The translations under genes and the position numbers were made by a program. A stretch of DNA of 64,000 bases from Polytrichum commune (taxonomy: Eukaryota > Streptophyta > Polytrichopsida > Polytrichales > Polytrichaceae). Positions 21,470 through 33,476 of this stretch are shown here, piece after piece. The notes beneath the pieces are model-generated. The model was not told the origin of the DNA and searched no databases. It saw nothing but the letters and a program-made list of their open reading frames with translations. The number at the start of each line of letters is the position of its first letter. Position 1 is the stretch's first letter. The stretch covers positions 41,294,001-41,358,000 of the forward strand of contig OX485806.1 of the NCBI GenBank assembly GCA_950295325.1, written 5' to 3'.

Positions 21470-22978
21470 TTATAACACTCTTGCACCAAGTTGCCAAGGC
21501 GATGGAGCTGCCCAAGGGATGTTTTGGTAATGACTACCGATGGGTGGAGGGATTGGCATCGAGGGAGGAATAGTAGGGAAACAATTTCTGGTGGCATATT
21601 CGGAAGCCAGGGTCTCATTCCAGAGGACCTGCTTCGAGGCCTCCCTAAACTGAACTTCGCCGTTAGGGTACTTGCCAGTGCGGCGACGTTGCGAAGGGGG
21701 AACCCTACACATCTCTTCCCCTTCCGTATCAGAAACGACATGTATGTCACTTCGATCCTCTGCGGAGACATCGAAGTGACCACCTAAACTATCATAACTA
21801 CGCTGATGTGCCCTAGCTTTCAATTGTGCACTCTGCATGTAGAGGCTGGGCTCAGAGTTGCGGTAGCGATTCCGATGGGCTGCCTCGCTATCGGAGTCCT
21901 CTTGGTCTTCATCGTCATCACCTTCCAATCCCACAGTGGCCCCTACATTGAGATCTGGCTGCAATGGGGGTGAAGGAGAAAGGGGAGTCGAGGAGGGAGC
22001 GAAAAGATCTGTGGGTGCGGCAGCGCATCCGGGGATGGTGCCTGTGTGCACTCGCACACCCGCATTCGGCGCAACAACATCGCCTGCATTCGATGAGTCT
22101 TCCTCGGCTGCCATCTCCTTCTCAAGCCGTTTGAGCTCTTGCTGGCGGCGGAGAAGGAGCCATCTACGGGCTACTTGGCACGTGATAAGGGAATCCTCCA
22201 GCGTGAAGAGGCTGAAGGCATTTTGCTGGGCGATCTGCTCAGCCTTCTTCAAAGTTGCTTGAGCGAAATCGGCTGTTGCCCTCGCATTCGCCCTCAAGGC
22301 TGCGTCCTTCTCCCTCATATCCTTGTGTTCAGACTTTGCTGACTTCACTCCTTGTGGCCTGTGCAGGTTCACGTTGGCGTCGACTCCTTCACGTGGCTGC
22401 TCATTAGGAGAGTTAGCCTCCCTCCTGTCAACCGGCAGATCACAACCATGAGTGCCTGGAGCCTTGCGCTTCGACCCTGAAGCCCTGAAGATGGCAGCAA
22501 ATCGCGGGTGATCTCGGAGCAGCAACCAACAATGTTTGTGGGCGAATGGCCTCCCCACCTTCTGCTCAAAAAGCTGCAATGCATCAAGGATGATGTCGTC
22601 CTCTATTCGCCCGCTCTCGTCGAGGGATTTGATCTGCTCATAGCAGCCCACGAACTTGGCGATGCTCGCCTTCAGATCTCCCCACTTCGTCTCAAGACTC
22701 CTCGCAGGTCGCTCCGGACATGCTGCAGGTTTGTTTCTTGCATAATGCGAAGCAACAGCAATCCAGAACGCAGCTTTTTTCTGCCCGATCCCCCGCCGCG
22801 CATCTGTTGAGACATACATAAAACTCTTGCATGTTTGCTCTTCCTCCTTGGGCATGAAATTCTTCCCCTTCCGCTTCGCCCCACCCGCGATGACGTCAGC
22901 AGTGGTACACCCTGACATACCTATTTCCGACGATATTCTTGGGTAGCGGACCTCTTCTCGGCACGCCAAGCAAGGCAA
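21470..22978 (-). CDS. MYB/SANT-like partner protein of the Harbinger element (502 aa)
   Basis: The open frame is uninterrupted. Residues ~43-165 form a trihelix/MYB-like DNA-binding domain (EEEQTCKSFMYVSTDARRG, then FWIAVASHY, then W...I.KFVGCYEQI, then HKHCWLLLRDHPRFAAIF). A basic linker and a coiled-coil, Ala/Lys-rich stretch follow (about 220-310; NAM-associated C-terminal-like), then an acidic Ser-rich tail. PIF/Harbinger elements need such a protein for nuclear import of the transposase and binding of the ends. It is transcribed opposite to the transposase, at the other end of the element. A Met at residue 21 is an alternative start. Unlike the transposase it carries no lesion. Confidence 0.85.
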   Translation of the reverse strand: MPCLACREEVRYPRISSEIGMSGCTTADVIAGGAKRKGKNFMPKEEEQTCKSFMYVSTDARRGIGQKKAAFWIAVASHYARNKPAACPERPARSLETKWGDLKASIAKFVGCYEQIKSLDESGRIEDDIILDALQLFEQKVGRPFAHKHCWLLLRDHPRFAAIFRASGSKRKAPGTHGCDLPVDRREANSPNEQPREGVDANVNLHRPQGVKSAKSEHKDMREKDAALRANARATADFAQATLKKAEQIAQQNAFSLFTLEDSLITCQVARRWLLLRRQQELKRLEKEMAAEEDSSNAGDVVAPNAGVRVHTGTIPGCAAAPTDLFAPSSTPLSPSPPLQPDLNVGATVGLEGDDDEDQEDSDSEAAHRNRYRNSEPSLYMQSAQLKARAHQRSYDSLGGHFDVSAEDRSDIHVVSDTEGEEMCRVPPSQRRRTGKYPNGEVQFREASKQVLWNETLASEYATRNCFPTIPPSMPIPPPIGSHYQNIPWAAPSPWQLGARVL

Positions 22979-23127
22979 AAATGGCGGAAAACGTCTTCAA
23001 TTATGCCCGCCCGCTCTCCTCTTATGGCGTTGGCGGGCCTTCCTGGGGATCCATTTTTTTTGCACCCGGCACCTACAATACCGGAATGCCGTTTTATTCC
23101 AGGTTGGCGAGGCTGCTGGGGACGCTC

Positions 23128-24850
23128 TAAGAGTTTAGTATGTTTGAGTAGAAGTTAACTAGATTATGCTTGCCAAATGCCATCTTGGCCAACTCTCTTA
23201 AAGTTGGCTTTTAAACTTTTGTTTGAACAAGCCTAAAATTAGTTTACTAATGCAACATTTTCTCCAATTTCACTCTTTTCTTGATTACTCTTTTATAGGA
23301 TGATAATTCAAGTTGTGACAAATAACCTATTTGAATTCCTCCCTTAGTAATCTTGCCTCATTTTTCCATGGCGTGATCTTCTCGAACAACTCTCATTCGA
23401 AAATCTGGTTCTAAAGGGATCATAATATAATTGATACAAGTCAAATATACCCATGGCTCACACATAAGACTTGCACAAAGACAATTCCGGTGTATAAAAA
23501 TATCATTTACCTTCATGCAATTCCCATCAATAACGATACTAGCTTGCAAGTGTGGTTTAATAAACCATGCTTGACTAAGTGAGGATCGTTTAGCATTAAC
23601 TCTACAATATATGACTTACTTGCATATGAATTAGTTGGACCTCTAAACCCCCAATACATGAAAGGAAGAAAAACAAGCATGTCCATGCACTGGAAATCAC
23701 TTGCTTCGTTGTTGTCTGTTGTGTGTCATAACCAAGAATGTATGTCTCTTTGGTTGGATAACTCGCTAGCTCCTGTAGAGCGGTTGGGTCTCCCCCTTCT
23801 GCTAGTTGCAAGCGCTACGATGGAGCCTTCCCCGTTGTCGGCATCTTGGACGGCCTTCTCGTGTTTGGTCCCTCCCAGGTGATTGTTCAAATTCGCCAAC
23901 AAGTTTTTTTTGGCAGACATAGTTGAAAGCAATTAGCACAATATATGCACTTCAATTTGAACCAAAAGCATTGAACATCCTCAACATCCAAATCACCAAC
24001 AAGCAAAAATAACTATTGATTGCTAGCAACACCTTCATTTATTGTCTCCATAATTATGATTCTCTCATGAATCAACTGTTTGTGATCTCTTGCCGTCAAT
24101 ATCATAGCCTTCCCCCTTGTTGCGGATTGACGGTGATGACACCAATCCACACCTTTCCATTGACACCAATTGCAGATGTGTTGGACGCTCATAATGCAAA
24201 TTTGAAAACAAGTTTGTGACCTTATCCTTTGAATGTTCTCCACTCTTACCTCCAAAATCTTTTGAGCGTTTTGAGCAATGTAGAACAACCACATATTTGT
24301 CATCTTGATCCCACAACTTCAGTTTCCATTCGTGATCCTCCAAGGAAATCAACTCAAGTTCCTCTGAGTTTTTCTTCTCCATAGCCTCTTTTGGGATGAA
24401 CATCGATTTCAAAAGTATCGAGTCATTTCTTAAACCTCTCACTTCTGAGCTAGACGTTGGATTCACAAGATTGGCTTGCAACTCAATGGCGTCATCGGCC
24501 CCAAACCCGTGATTCGACTCCACCTACGACATTTATGTGCTTGAATTGTAGATGTGTTCATCGTCCCTACCATGGCGACGTTTTGGCAAATTTTCTTCCC
24601 ATTCTGCTTCAAGAATGAGGTGCACGTTGGCAAGAACCATATTCAATCCCTCGAACTTCACTCCAATCTTGCACCCCTCCTCAAGGTCCCAAAAATGAAA
24701 AGACCAAGGGACCACTTAGAATTGCTCTAGCCTCACTCTTAGATCTGCCTAGCTCTCTCCCTCCTTAGCAATCATTGGACTAATCCTTATGGGCGCAACC
24801 CCCCTCCGCATTCAAACTGTAAATCAAAATTTGTATAGGCCAGCGCATGT
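23128..24850 (-). pseudogene. N-terminal part of the old transposase-like gene
   Basis: Minus-strand fragments match the intact protein in order: WSFHFWDLEEGCKI (like WPFLFWDFQDECRI); EDHEWKLKLWDQDDKYVV (DHVWNLKTYDHHDVAV), with SKDFGGKSGEHSKDK near it; LANLNNHLGGTKHEK; GRPNRSTGASELSNQRDIHSW (GRP...IGNQRDLHSW); LEPDFRMRVVREDHA (ATDFRLRVLREGRA); and NFYSNILNS up to the Harbinger insertion. The first Cys/His segment has lost residues. Start codon and frame are not recoverable. Confidence 0.88.
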
Positions 24851-25592
24851 GATTCGCAAAACTCTAAACCCATACAAGCCCAAAGCATCCAAACTCGCTC
24901 AATCAAGAACAACCTTAAGGTTCTGATTGCCATTAATCAAAGTGTCATCATGCAGAAATGGAAAGACAAGAATATCAAATAAAATTTGGTGATAGTGCAT
25001 GCGTAACCTCCGATTTTCATATTGCACACAATCTCGTGGTCGCAAATCCTCCAAAGGAAATGGCCGCACCGTACTCAAAAACCCTAATCGTCACTCTCAG
25101 CTTGAAACAAAGTCACAAGTTATTCAACGTAAAATCAAAATCAAACAAAAGCGCACATGAAAACACTCAACGAGGGGCGCCTCCACATCCGCACAGACTG
25201 CATCAAGCCTAGTGTGCAAAAGAATACTAAACAAGTCGCCACACAAGGCACAAACCCCTAAAACTGACCTGGATCATTCGTCCAATATGCCTTCATCCAG
25301 CAATGGAACAAAATTTCTCAAATTTTCACCCATTTTCGTTAGAGGTGTTGCGAATAAACTCACCCTTTGTTTTTGTTTAATTCCCCCGAATTCCCATCAT
25401 ATTGGATTTTTCTACTAGAAAATAAAATGGGGATATTTTTGGCTATGTTATATTACATATAAACATAAGTTTGGCAATTAGCATAGGATATGGTAGACTT
25501 AACATTTTTATAAAATTTTCACAATGTAAATAAAATGGACCCTATAGTTTCACTCACGTAGGTTGCTACTTTTCGGCTTGTGATCCCCCGAG
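24851..25592 (-). other. 5' flank and right terminus of the old transposon copy
   Basis: No gene. The right end, read inward from 25592, is CTCGGGGGATCACAAGCC, followed by GTAGCAACCTACGTGAG and ACTATAGGGTCC. The same blocks (GTAGCTACCTACGTGCG, ATAGGGTA) lie in the same order inside the right end of the intact copy at 12490-12578. Confidence 0.65.
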
Positions 25593-26908
25593 CGCCATAT
25601 ATGGAAAACATGTTTTACAACACTTGCCAAGCAAGCATTTGCAAGGTGCAAAAAATGTTCACACACCTTGAGAGAGTTGTGAATGACTTGGACATGGTCG
25701 TTCCTATTTCGGTTGGTCCATCTTGTTTCGAACAACTTCAAACGTTACGATGGTGCATTGTTTTCCTTGTTGGGGTTCCATTTCTTTGTGTGAAATGTGT
25801 GCCTAAAATCACTATTATGACAAATGTTTTCCACGTGTGCGAGACTGGCCTTGTGAGTACATGTGATGTTGTTCAACAAACAATGAGGATTGGAGTACAA
25901 AAGTTTGACATACAAGTTATGCCTAATATTATAAAAATAAATGTGTATTTATGGTGAACATATATTGGGTGATGCTTCGAATGTCGTTTCTATGTTCCAT
26001 ACGAGGGGTATGTGGACTGGATAACAAGAATTCATTAATTTGTAACAAGTGTATGAGCATCCGGCATCAAATTCGGTATTGTCTTTCTTACACATGTGCA
26101 TTGGATCATGTTCAAAATGATGACAAGATGGTCTCACGTTGGTGCACACACATGTTGGTACACATGTAACATTGTGCAAGTTGTGTACATTGGCAAAGGA
26201 TTTTGGATGGCATTCTTCATTTTGTGTTTCCATTTCACCCCATACATCCACGTATAGGTCACCCATGCATTGGCACAACTATCACCGGAAACCATTACCA
26301 TTGGACATTTGAAGAACGAATTGCTAAAACATAAACACCGTGAGGCAAAAAATCTTCACACAACACAAGTTGTGGGACGTGATGTGGCGGGCTTCAACAC
26401 ATTTGTTTGAGATCCAAATGTGTGTGGAGAATATATGATTCAATGTGTTTGGTAATCAAGGAGCGCCTTCTACATTTCAATTGAATGGGGGAAGCATGTA
26501 GCGATTGAACCGCACGCAAGTAGAATTAGATTTAGTAGCAGGTTGAGATAGGATGGGTGCAAATTTCTCAAACTAGTGTGAATTTGAGGTTGCAGCCAAG
26601 TGTTGTTGGGCGAGCTAAACTACACATTCTTGTGACCTACCTTCAAGCAACGACCTACTTAATTAATGACCTACCCACTTTGCTCTTGTCAAAATATTTT
26701 AATTTTTTCAATAACCCATACATATATGAAAATAAGTGCAAGCTAGTGCAGCTGAATAATGTTACGTTGGACTACTAAATCTCATACCCAATATAAGGAG
26801 CGGAGCTTAGATTCAAGCTCATTTGTTCAATCAATCTTAGCGGAGATGCCCTAAACGTTTTGCTTTGAATTTGCCCTACACCAATTGAGGTGCTCATCAA
26901 GGTGCCAA
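25593..26908. other. Gene-less spacer between the nested stack and the CACTA element
   Basis: AT-rich, no supported gene, repeat or RNA. A 125-codon plus-strand frame at 25580-25957 starts inside the old transposon terminus and has no domain; it is not called. Confidence 0.5.
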
Positions 26909-27850
26909 CACTACAAGAAAACCAGCCCAATGTGACCGGATGTGACTAAGCGCATATGACTATGTAGTCACCTCAGTCATTGGTTTAGTCTAAAATCAGT
27001 CCTAAGAGGGTCCAGTCATGGACTAGTCATATACGTAGTCATATTTTTGAGGACCTGGGTGGGAACGTCTACGGGAACGGGACATATGTTCTCCTGCCCG
27101 GTTCCCATAGTCATGCTATGAGTGCTCACTATGTGTAGTCATACTAATGTGGTCGGATTGTATGGGTATATGGTTTATGTATGTCTTAGTGTAGTAAGAG
27201 AGTTGGTTTGGGTGACTACATGACTTCATGTAGTAAATAACCTGACTAATAGTAGTCATATATTTCAATCAGATGATTTTGAAGTCCTCTACTCGTTGGC
27301 TCAATGGGTGAGTGTTGTAAAATAGGAGTAGGTCCATAATCTTCACTTACATAATAGCTTGTCTATTCAACACTACCATGTCTGCGCGCAAACCTGATCA
27401 TATGTCATTTTAGGGCAGCATTCTAGAAACAGCAACTAAACACACCTTCAAAAATTAGTAAGTAATTGGGTTGGGCGTCCAAAAATCATGATTCCACTTG
27501 CTCTATCTTTCCACTTTCTTTCCAGATGCATGAAATTGCCTTGTATGCTTAACCATGCTACATATTTCCCATGCTCACAACAAAGCCGTTATTGATCACC
27601 TTCCCATACTTTTATGAGATGTCAAAGTGATTGCAAAATAACGTAGTCATGTGGATAATTTTCTTTACTAGATTTAGTCATGACTGCGAAATAGCATAGT
27701 CATCGACACAATTTCCTTTACTTATATTGGTAATGAACCCTCTTTGTCCATACAACTCGAATTTGTTAACTGTGCAATCTCTGTGACTACTCCTTTGCTG
27801 TACCAAAATTCTACAGATAGTAGTTGGGTTCCTACAGTCCTACTGTGGTG
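26909..27850. repeat. CACTA left terminal and subterminal repeat region
   Basis: The 28-base TIR at 26909-26936 is followed by many copies in both orientations of short motifs such as TAGTCAT, ATGACTA and GTAGTCAC, for example near 26957, 27024, 27034, 27115 and 27137, and sparser to about 27720. In En/Spm such motifs bind TNPA. No coding content. Confidence 0.8.
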
Positions 27851-27986
27851 ACTCATCATTGTAGTCCACCTCTGTATCCTCCATTTGCAGAGCAAGCTGC
27901 ACCTCGTTGCTAGAAAGCTCCCTGGAACTTGATCAAACAGGCGGCATTGCTACGGTATCATCAGTGACATTCTGTGCCATCAATCC

Positions 27987-30900
27987 CTAAGTTTCAGCAT
28001 CGTCGCGTAAGCTTAGGCAGTGTAGATCTGGTCTTCCCTCAGCCATGGAGGTCACTCTCACACTTCGTGCCTCTTTGCGTAGAACAACCTTCCACCCAGG
28101 ATGTGCCACATCGTCAACAAAGAAAACCTGTTGAGCATGAAGAGGAAACGCAAACGAATCTGATGAGTACAGAATGGTACGGTCAATGTTCACGAGAGTG
28201 AAACCGTACTCATCTCTCTTCATAGTTGCCCGTGGCCCAATCCACGTAGCTTGGACCCACTTACAATACAGTAGGAGTAACTCGAACTTCCCATAGTCAG
28301 CACCAATAATCTCTTCGACCCACCCCACGTACTCCACGTTCGCGAGCCTGTGATTCTTGTCCTTTCTGCTGGCTCGGCAAGATTGTGAGAATGTTGCAGC
28401 TACTCCGCTGTCGCACGTTGACAAGTCTACCTCTGCTCCGCGCACACGTATATGGTTCCCATATGCATACATGCTGCGATACGATTTTGCCTCACATGAA
28501 GGTGGTAGGACAAGGCCAATAACATCTTCATGGACCTGTGTGCCTGCTACCACATCCCGTTGCACTGAAGCAGGAAACCACACAGAAAACTGCTCATTCC
28601 TTGCGATTGGTGGATACTCTGCTCTTCTACCCGTGATCGACGGCGTATCTCTGCACGCATTTTGTGCCGCGCTTCCATCTCCAAGTAGTGACGTCTGATT
28701 AGAAGCCACAGTGGATGAAAAGTTTTTACATAACAAAAACAGCCGGCAGATAGCGGAAACGTCATCTACAAAACATTCTCTAGTCATGTGTTGCAATATG
28801 ATGACTAGAATTAGTACGCAATAGACCTTTGGTGACTACACACAGTCACATTGTCCCTTCTAGACAGAGCGCATGACTAAAACAAGTTATGTTTACTCTC
28901 TGTATGACTGTAGAGGCTCCGCGTTCGTGAAAACAAACTCGTGAATCCGTGCCCTGAGCTCTGATGTCAAGAGTCGATATCGACCTGTACCCTCTACAAC
29001 CTCACTCTTGGCCCCTATTTCCTCCTGATCGTCCCAGGTCCTCCTGCGTGTTAGCTCATAGTCTTGCATGTACTCTGTGCAAAATCCTAACGCCTCCTCT
29101 ATTGTGTACCCCCTCGCCATGGATCCCTCGGGTTTTGCTCGTTGCCTAACATAGCCCTTCAGTCTCTTCAAGTATCGCTCAATAGGATACATCCATCGGG
29201 TGTGTACGGGACCACATATATCCAATTGCTGCACCAGGTGAATGGGGAGGTGTGACATGACATCAAAGAATGAAGGTGGAAAAACCTTCTCTAGCATGCA
29301 TAGTGTCTCAGCTGTGTACTCCAATAACTGTTCCATGGATGAGGGATCTACGGACTTTGCGCACAATCGTACAAACACCCGACTAAGCCGCATTATTGTC
29401 ACCCGCGTATCCCTATCCAAGAGAGTGCGCAAACACAAGGGGAGCAACTGTTGCATCAAGACATGGTAGTCATGAGATTTCAGCCCCTTCAAGTCCCCAT
29501 CCGACGCAATGCACTTTGCAAGTTGGCCAGCGTAATTTGTAGGAGTCTTCAAATTGCGGATAATGTCTATGAATTTTGCCTTCTCCTCTTTCGATAGTAC
29601 ATATGGAGTTGTTGGAAGTACGACATGCCCAGGTTTCCTTCCAGGAAGCGGGTGCAGATGTGGTCGAATATTGCTCTCTTTTAAGTCTAGCTTGGCCTTC
29701 AAAGTGTCACGGACTCCCCAAATTGTTTTCATCACGTTCTCGCAGATGTTTTTTTCACAGTGCATGGAATCCAAAACATATCTAATGAGGAGGTCCTGCC
29801 AAAAATCCCAGCAAAGCATTCCAGCGTTAGATTTGCTCACTTTTGACAAAGAATCTTAAGCATTCATTGAAAAGATATAGGTTCATATTCATTTTCCTCC
29901 CTACATGCAGTGATGGATTTTAGAAATTGCACTATTCACAGTCAACCTTCTTACCAAGCAAGTTACTAGATTCAGTCAACAATTCTAAAAGTAGTTACTG
30001 GAATCAGTGAATGCGCTTAGTACCTGCCAATACGGAAGCAGGTACAGAGCTGAGAGCCGCTTCACTCCGGTCCGGTGAATGGGGTCGCCTTCTCCTCCAC
30101 CTCTTCTTCCCTGTGACTCCTGCAGGAAGGACACTCTCTCTTGTGCATAGCCCTTGATGTCGCATCCTGTTAGAATTGGAGGGGGCGGCCGGTACTCTTG
30201 TTGACCATCGAATGTTTGCTTGAGCCTACGATAGTGATGCCATCTACTGAGATACCGGCGGTGACCTAAATATACATTCTTTCCTAGAGCCTTTGACCGC
30301 CGAGTTGTAACATCTAGCCCACACTCCGTACACGCTATATACCCTTTTGTGATTTGGCCAGATGTGAGTCCGTATGCAGGGAAGTCGTGAATGCACCAAA
30401 GAAGTAGAGCCCATAGTCTAAAATGTTGTCTAGGGGGCTCTTCATCAACATCTATCACTGGTACCCCTTTCCAGAGTTCCAAGAGTTCTTCAATCAGTGG
30501 AGTAAGGTACACATCGATGTTCTCCGAGGTCACGCTCTTGCGACCTGGAATCAACAATGCAAACATGATGAAAAATGGTTTCGTCACTAGCCATGCAGGC
30601 AAATTATAGTTCACTAGGAGAACCGGCCATGTCGAGTGACCGAGCGACTGGTTTCCGAACGGATTCATTCCGTCCAGAGCCATCCCCAAGCGTATGTTCC
30701 TGTGCTCAGCTGTAAAGTTGGCATCCAATGAGTCAATGTGCTTCCAGGCCTTCGACTCGGGGACGCAATCCACGTTACTCCCCTCCTTCTGATTGGCGTG
30801 CCATTTGTTAAGTTCCGCCAGTCTTTTACACCGGTACATGCGCTTCAGACGGGGAATCAACGGAAAATGGTGTAGATTTTTCGGATGGGATTGGGCTGGA

Positions 30901-31737
30901 CTTCGACTTGTATCTTGGGGCGTTGCACTTTGGACAGTACTTCGCATCCTGCAGCTCCTTCCTGAACAGGCAGCATCCATTGCGGCATGCATGTATAATA
31001 TTATAAGACAGTCTCAGCTTCACCACATACTTCCGGGCTTCATAGTGAGAACGGGGTAGGTAATTGTCGCTTGGAAGCAGAATATGCAGCAGTTGAAGTA
31101 GTTTGTCAGCAAATGCATTCGATACTCCAAACACGGCAAAACAATTGAGTAGCAGAAGAGTTGAGACCAACCGACTTGTTGTGGCACCTGCAAAAAGAGG
31201 AGTTCAGGCATGCTTCAGTAACTCCTCCATTACATCTGCCCTGCATGGGATTGCGTCATCCTCCTCCACATCGTCTGTTGGAGTACAATCCTCATGGTCT
31301 TCGTCCTCGAGGTTATCGTATCTAGAGAGGCACTCCATGATCATTCTTATTGCGTCCATGCCCCCATTGTTGTTGTCAAGCTGAGGAGGGTTTTCCCTGA
31401 CTGCCTCGTCAACAAGGTCGTTTTCCGCATCCACGAGACCCGCCTGAGCATAGCACACTATTGGAATTAATCATTGAAAGTATTTTAGCACTGCACATCA
31501 AATGAAAATTGCTTATTACATCATGTAGTTTATACATACCAAAATTGGCATAGTGAATTGAGGGTCTCTTCCAATGGTCCTGAGATGCTTGCGAATGGTT
31601 GCCCTACTGATGCAATGACCTCCCATACAATTTCTGCATGGGGAACGGTAACTCGTTAGCCCCAGTCTATCTGCTTCCCTCTCCTCCAATTCCCAGAGGT
31701 CGAGGTCACTTGCCCTGGTCGCACCACGGCTGGCCAT
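27987..31737 (-). pseudogene. CACTA TNPD-type transposase (Tnp2 family), degenerate
   Basis: Exons run right to left. 31737-31540 (MASRGATRASDLDLWELEER...) ends at a GTATGT donor. 31443-30024 holds FGVSNAFADKLLQLLHILLP, NDC-like HACRNGCCLF, CPKCNAPRY, then FPLIPRLKRMY, LGMALDGMNPFGNQSLGHSTWPV and HDFPAYGLTSG. 29795 to about 28893 starts DLLIRYVLDSMHCEKNICEN and continues with the DUF4218-type region (HVLMQQLLPLCLR ... FPPSFFDVMSHLPIHL). About 28696-27987 carries a DUF4216-type domain (VEEIIGADYGKFELLLLYCKW ... QVFFVDDV ... W.VV). A TGA at 31204-31206 interrupts the frame between MEELLKHA and TPLFAG. A one-base shift near 30890 separates CPKCNAPRYK from FPLIPRL. The copy is therefore probably inactive. 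Confidence 0.92.
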
Positions 31738-33476
31738 TTGTCAATGTAAAGCGGTCAATGGCACCTGCTCCTAAACAGAAATCCACGCGAAATTCAGCAT
31801 ATGAATTCAGTACCTTAATCACACTAGAATCACAGTTGAATGTGCCATCAAAGTTTAAACTCCGTCACTGCCGTCACTCACATGAACCAAACTACTGACT
31901 ATTGAACTCGCTATATGATGAAGTTTTGTGACTTCGCACCGTCACATAAACCAAAAGTATGACTGGCACTCTTTTGTTGCAACAGTTACAATACATTTCA
32001 CACTTTTGGCAGTCTATTGCTACCTGCAGTACCTTTGTAAGGGCATCATAATTTGTCAAATCCCGAAACTAGATTGAGCAGACAACTCAATCAATCTTTT
32101 CATTTTCTTCGCAGCCTATATGCACACGTCTTATCTAAGTACTTCTTGCTCCTCTCACCACTTGTTTTCACTCCAAATAGAATCAAACTCAAGAAAAGAG
32201 TTCAAAAATTTCACAAAAAACCCACTGTCTTCATTACGTCACTGACACAAGTGTTGAAAGTAGCAATTCAGTGAAGATTCCTGCGAAATTGGGGTTTTAA
32301 TCCTCACTTTTGGTGACGTTACAATTAACTCTAATACCCAAAGTAAGGTTTCAACATGATACTCCATATCTAAGTAAACATTGAGATTGAAATATCAACT
32401 AGAGGCCTAAAATCCTGAGGACCAGGAAACAAATAGGAACACCATAAGCTTACCACACTTACGTGCGAAGTGTGCGTACAAAGATGTCTTTGTCATAAAG
32501 GTCCACCGCTTTAGCCATTCCGCGAGCAACTGCGGCCTACTTAAAAATGTACCCAAATTTCTCTTTGATTAAGCCCCCTACACCACCTATAATGCAACAA
32601 AATGACTAGTGCCACTTGACATTGACCAACTCCAACAGAATACCACATACCAAAGTAGGTTGCCTTTGACTGAATACAACTCCTGCCCACCAACTTTCCC
32701 CTACCCCTGCATCTTGAGGATTTGCTGTATATGAAGCACCTGCATAAAAAACCAGAAGCATTCAATGCACAATTCTACATTTCAGTTCAAAGGAATTAGA
32801 TATTGCATTTGACCACAAACTCACAAGAATTAAGGTAAGCAGGTCTTCAATGGACACATTCAGATCTCTACCCACTTCGCATGGAATATGAACCACGAGA
32901 TTAGTGCAAGGTCACTACAAGTCGGCCGTGCCCATCAACTGAGCCTAGTAAGTAGGTGCCGTCTACTGCAACAATCAAGTTCAGTTTTCATGTCACAAAG
33001 TAGAATACAATATTTTTGTTGACATTGTGCTTTAATTTGCAATTTCTAAATATACACATTGCAGTCAACACCAGAAGCCCCCATGGTGTATAGGGAGATT
33101 TGAGCTCCTATAAATGACCTACTTAGACTCAAATACATACCATGTATCTATGAACGGAGAGATCTAACCGCTAGTTCCAGATGGACTGGTTGAGTTTGAA
33201 AAATAATCAACTTCAATTAAAGAGGTTAGGCAAATTGCCGATCATTTTAGAGGAATCTAAAGAATGTAACTTAGATCAATAAAGGAAACCGAAACATATC
33301 AAAATGTAGCCGGTTGGATCCCAACCGATTTTGCCCAAAATCTCCTTGATTTGCCAGCATTACCTGGTTCCCCTCAGTAACTGCCAGGATTACATTTGCC
33401 CCCTCCCCCCTCCAATCAGTGCTCGAGAAATTGTTGGGCATAAAACCTCCAGATCACCTGCTGCTGCACACCCTAA
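31738..33476. other. Central non-coding region of the CACTA element
   Basis: No gene. This is the divergent intergenic region between the transposase and the TNPA-type gene, so both promoters may lie between here and 37490. The stretch 31838-31960 is repeated at 35630-35713 plus 37221-37260, where a solo LTR splits the second copy. The dispersed repeat copy 2 lies at 33170-33365. Confidence 0.5.
33170..33365 (+). repeat. Dispersed repeat, copy 2
   Basis: Same family and orientation as 10457-10665 (shared blocks GCCGATCATTTTAGAGGAAT, CCGGTTGGA and CAACCGATTTTGCCC). No coding content. Confidence 0.65.

Larger units (their letters stand above)
15104..23127. mobile_element. PIF/Harbinger transposon (8,024 bp, target duplication TAA)
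   Basis: Ends are inverted: left GAGCATCCCCAGGAGAGGTAG, right read inward GAGCGTCCCCAGCAGCCTCG. TAA flanks both sides (15101-15103 and 23128-23130). It encodes a DDE transposase on the plus strand (16586-17894) and a MYB/SANT-like protein on the minus strand (21470-22978), the two-gene pattern of autonomous PIF/Harbinger elements. It lies inside the old pseudogene: joining flanks with one TAA gives NILNS*RSSAFGG, aligned with NILAAHRTNAFGG of the intact protein. It also carries host gene fragments (18553-20905). Transposase frameshifts mean this copy now depends on another for transposition. Confidence 0.93.
3464..25592 (-). mobile_element. Old decayed copy of the novel transposon family, split by three later insertions
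   Basis: Minus-strand fragments at 23128-24850, 12587-15103 and 3464-3642 align in order with the intact 1513-residue protein encoded at 4891-9432. Its right terminus is read at 25592: going inward it starts CTCGGGGGATCAC and shares GTAGC-ACCTACGTG with the right end of the intact copy. The left terminus is not resolved. The copy is interrupted by a hAT-like MITE (3643-4142), by the intact family member (4156-12578) and by a PIF/Harbinger element (15104-23127). It has many stops and frameshifts and cannot make protein. Confidence 0.88.

Noticed and set aside
25580-25957. 125-codon plus-strand frame
   Set aside because: Starts within the old transposon terminus; no domain and low-complexity codon use.
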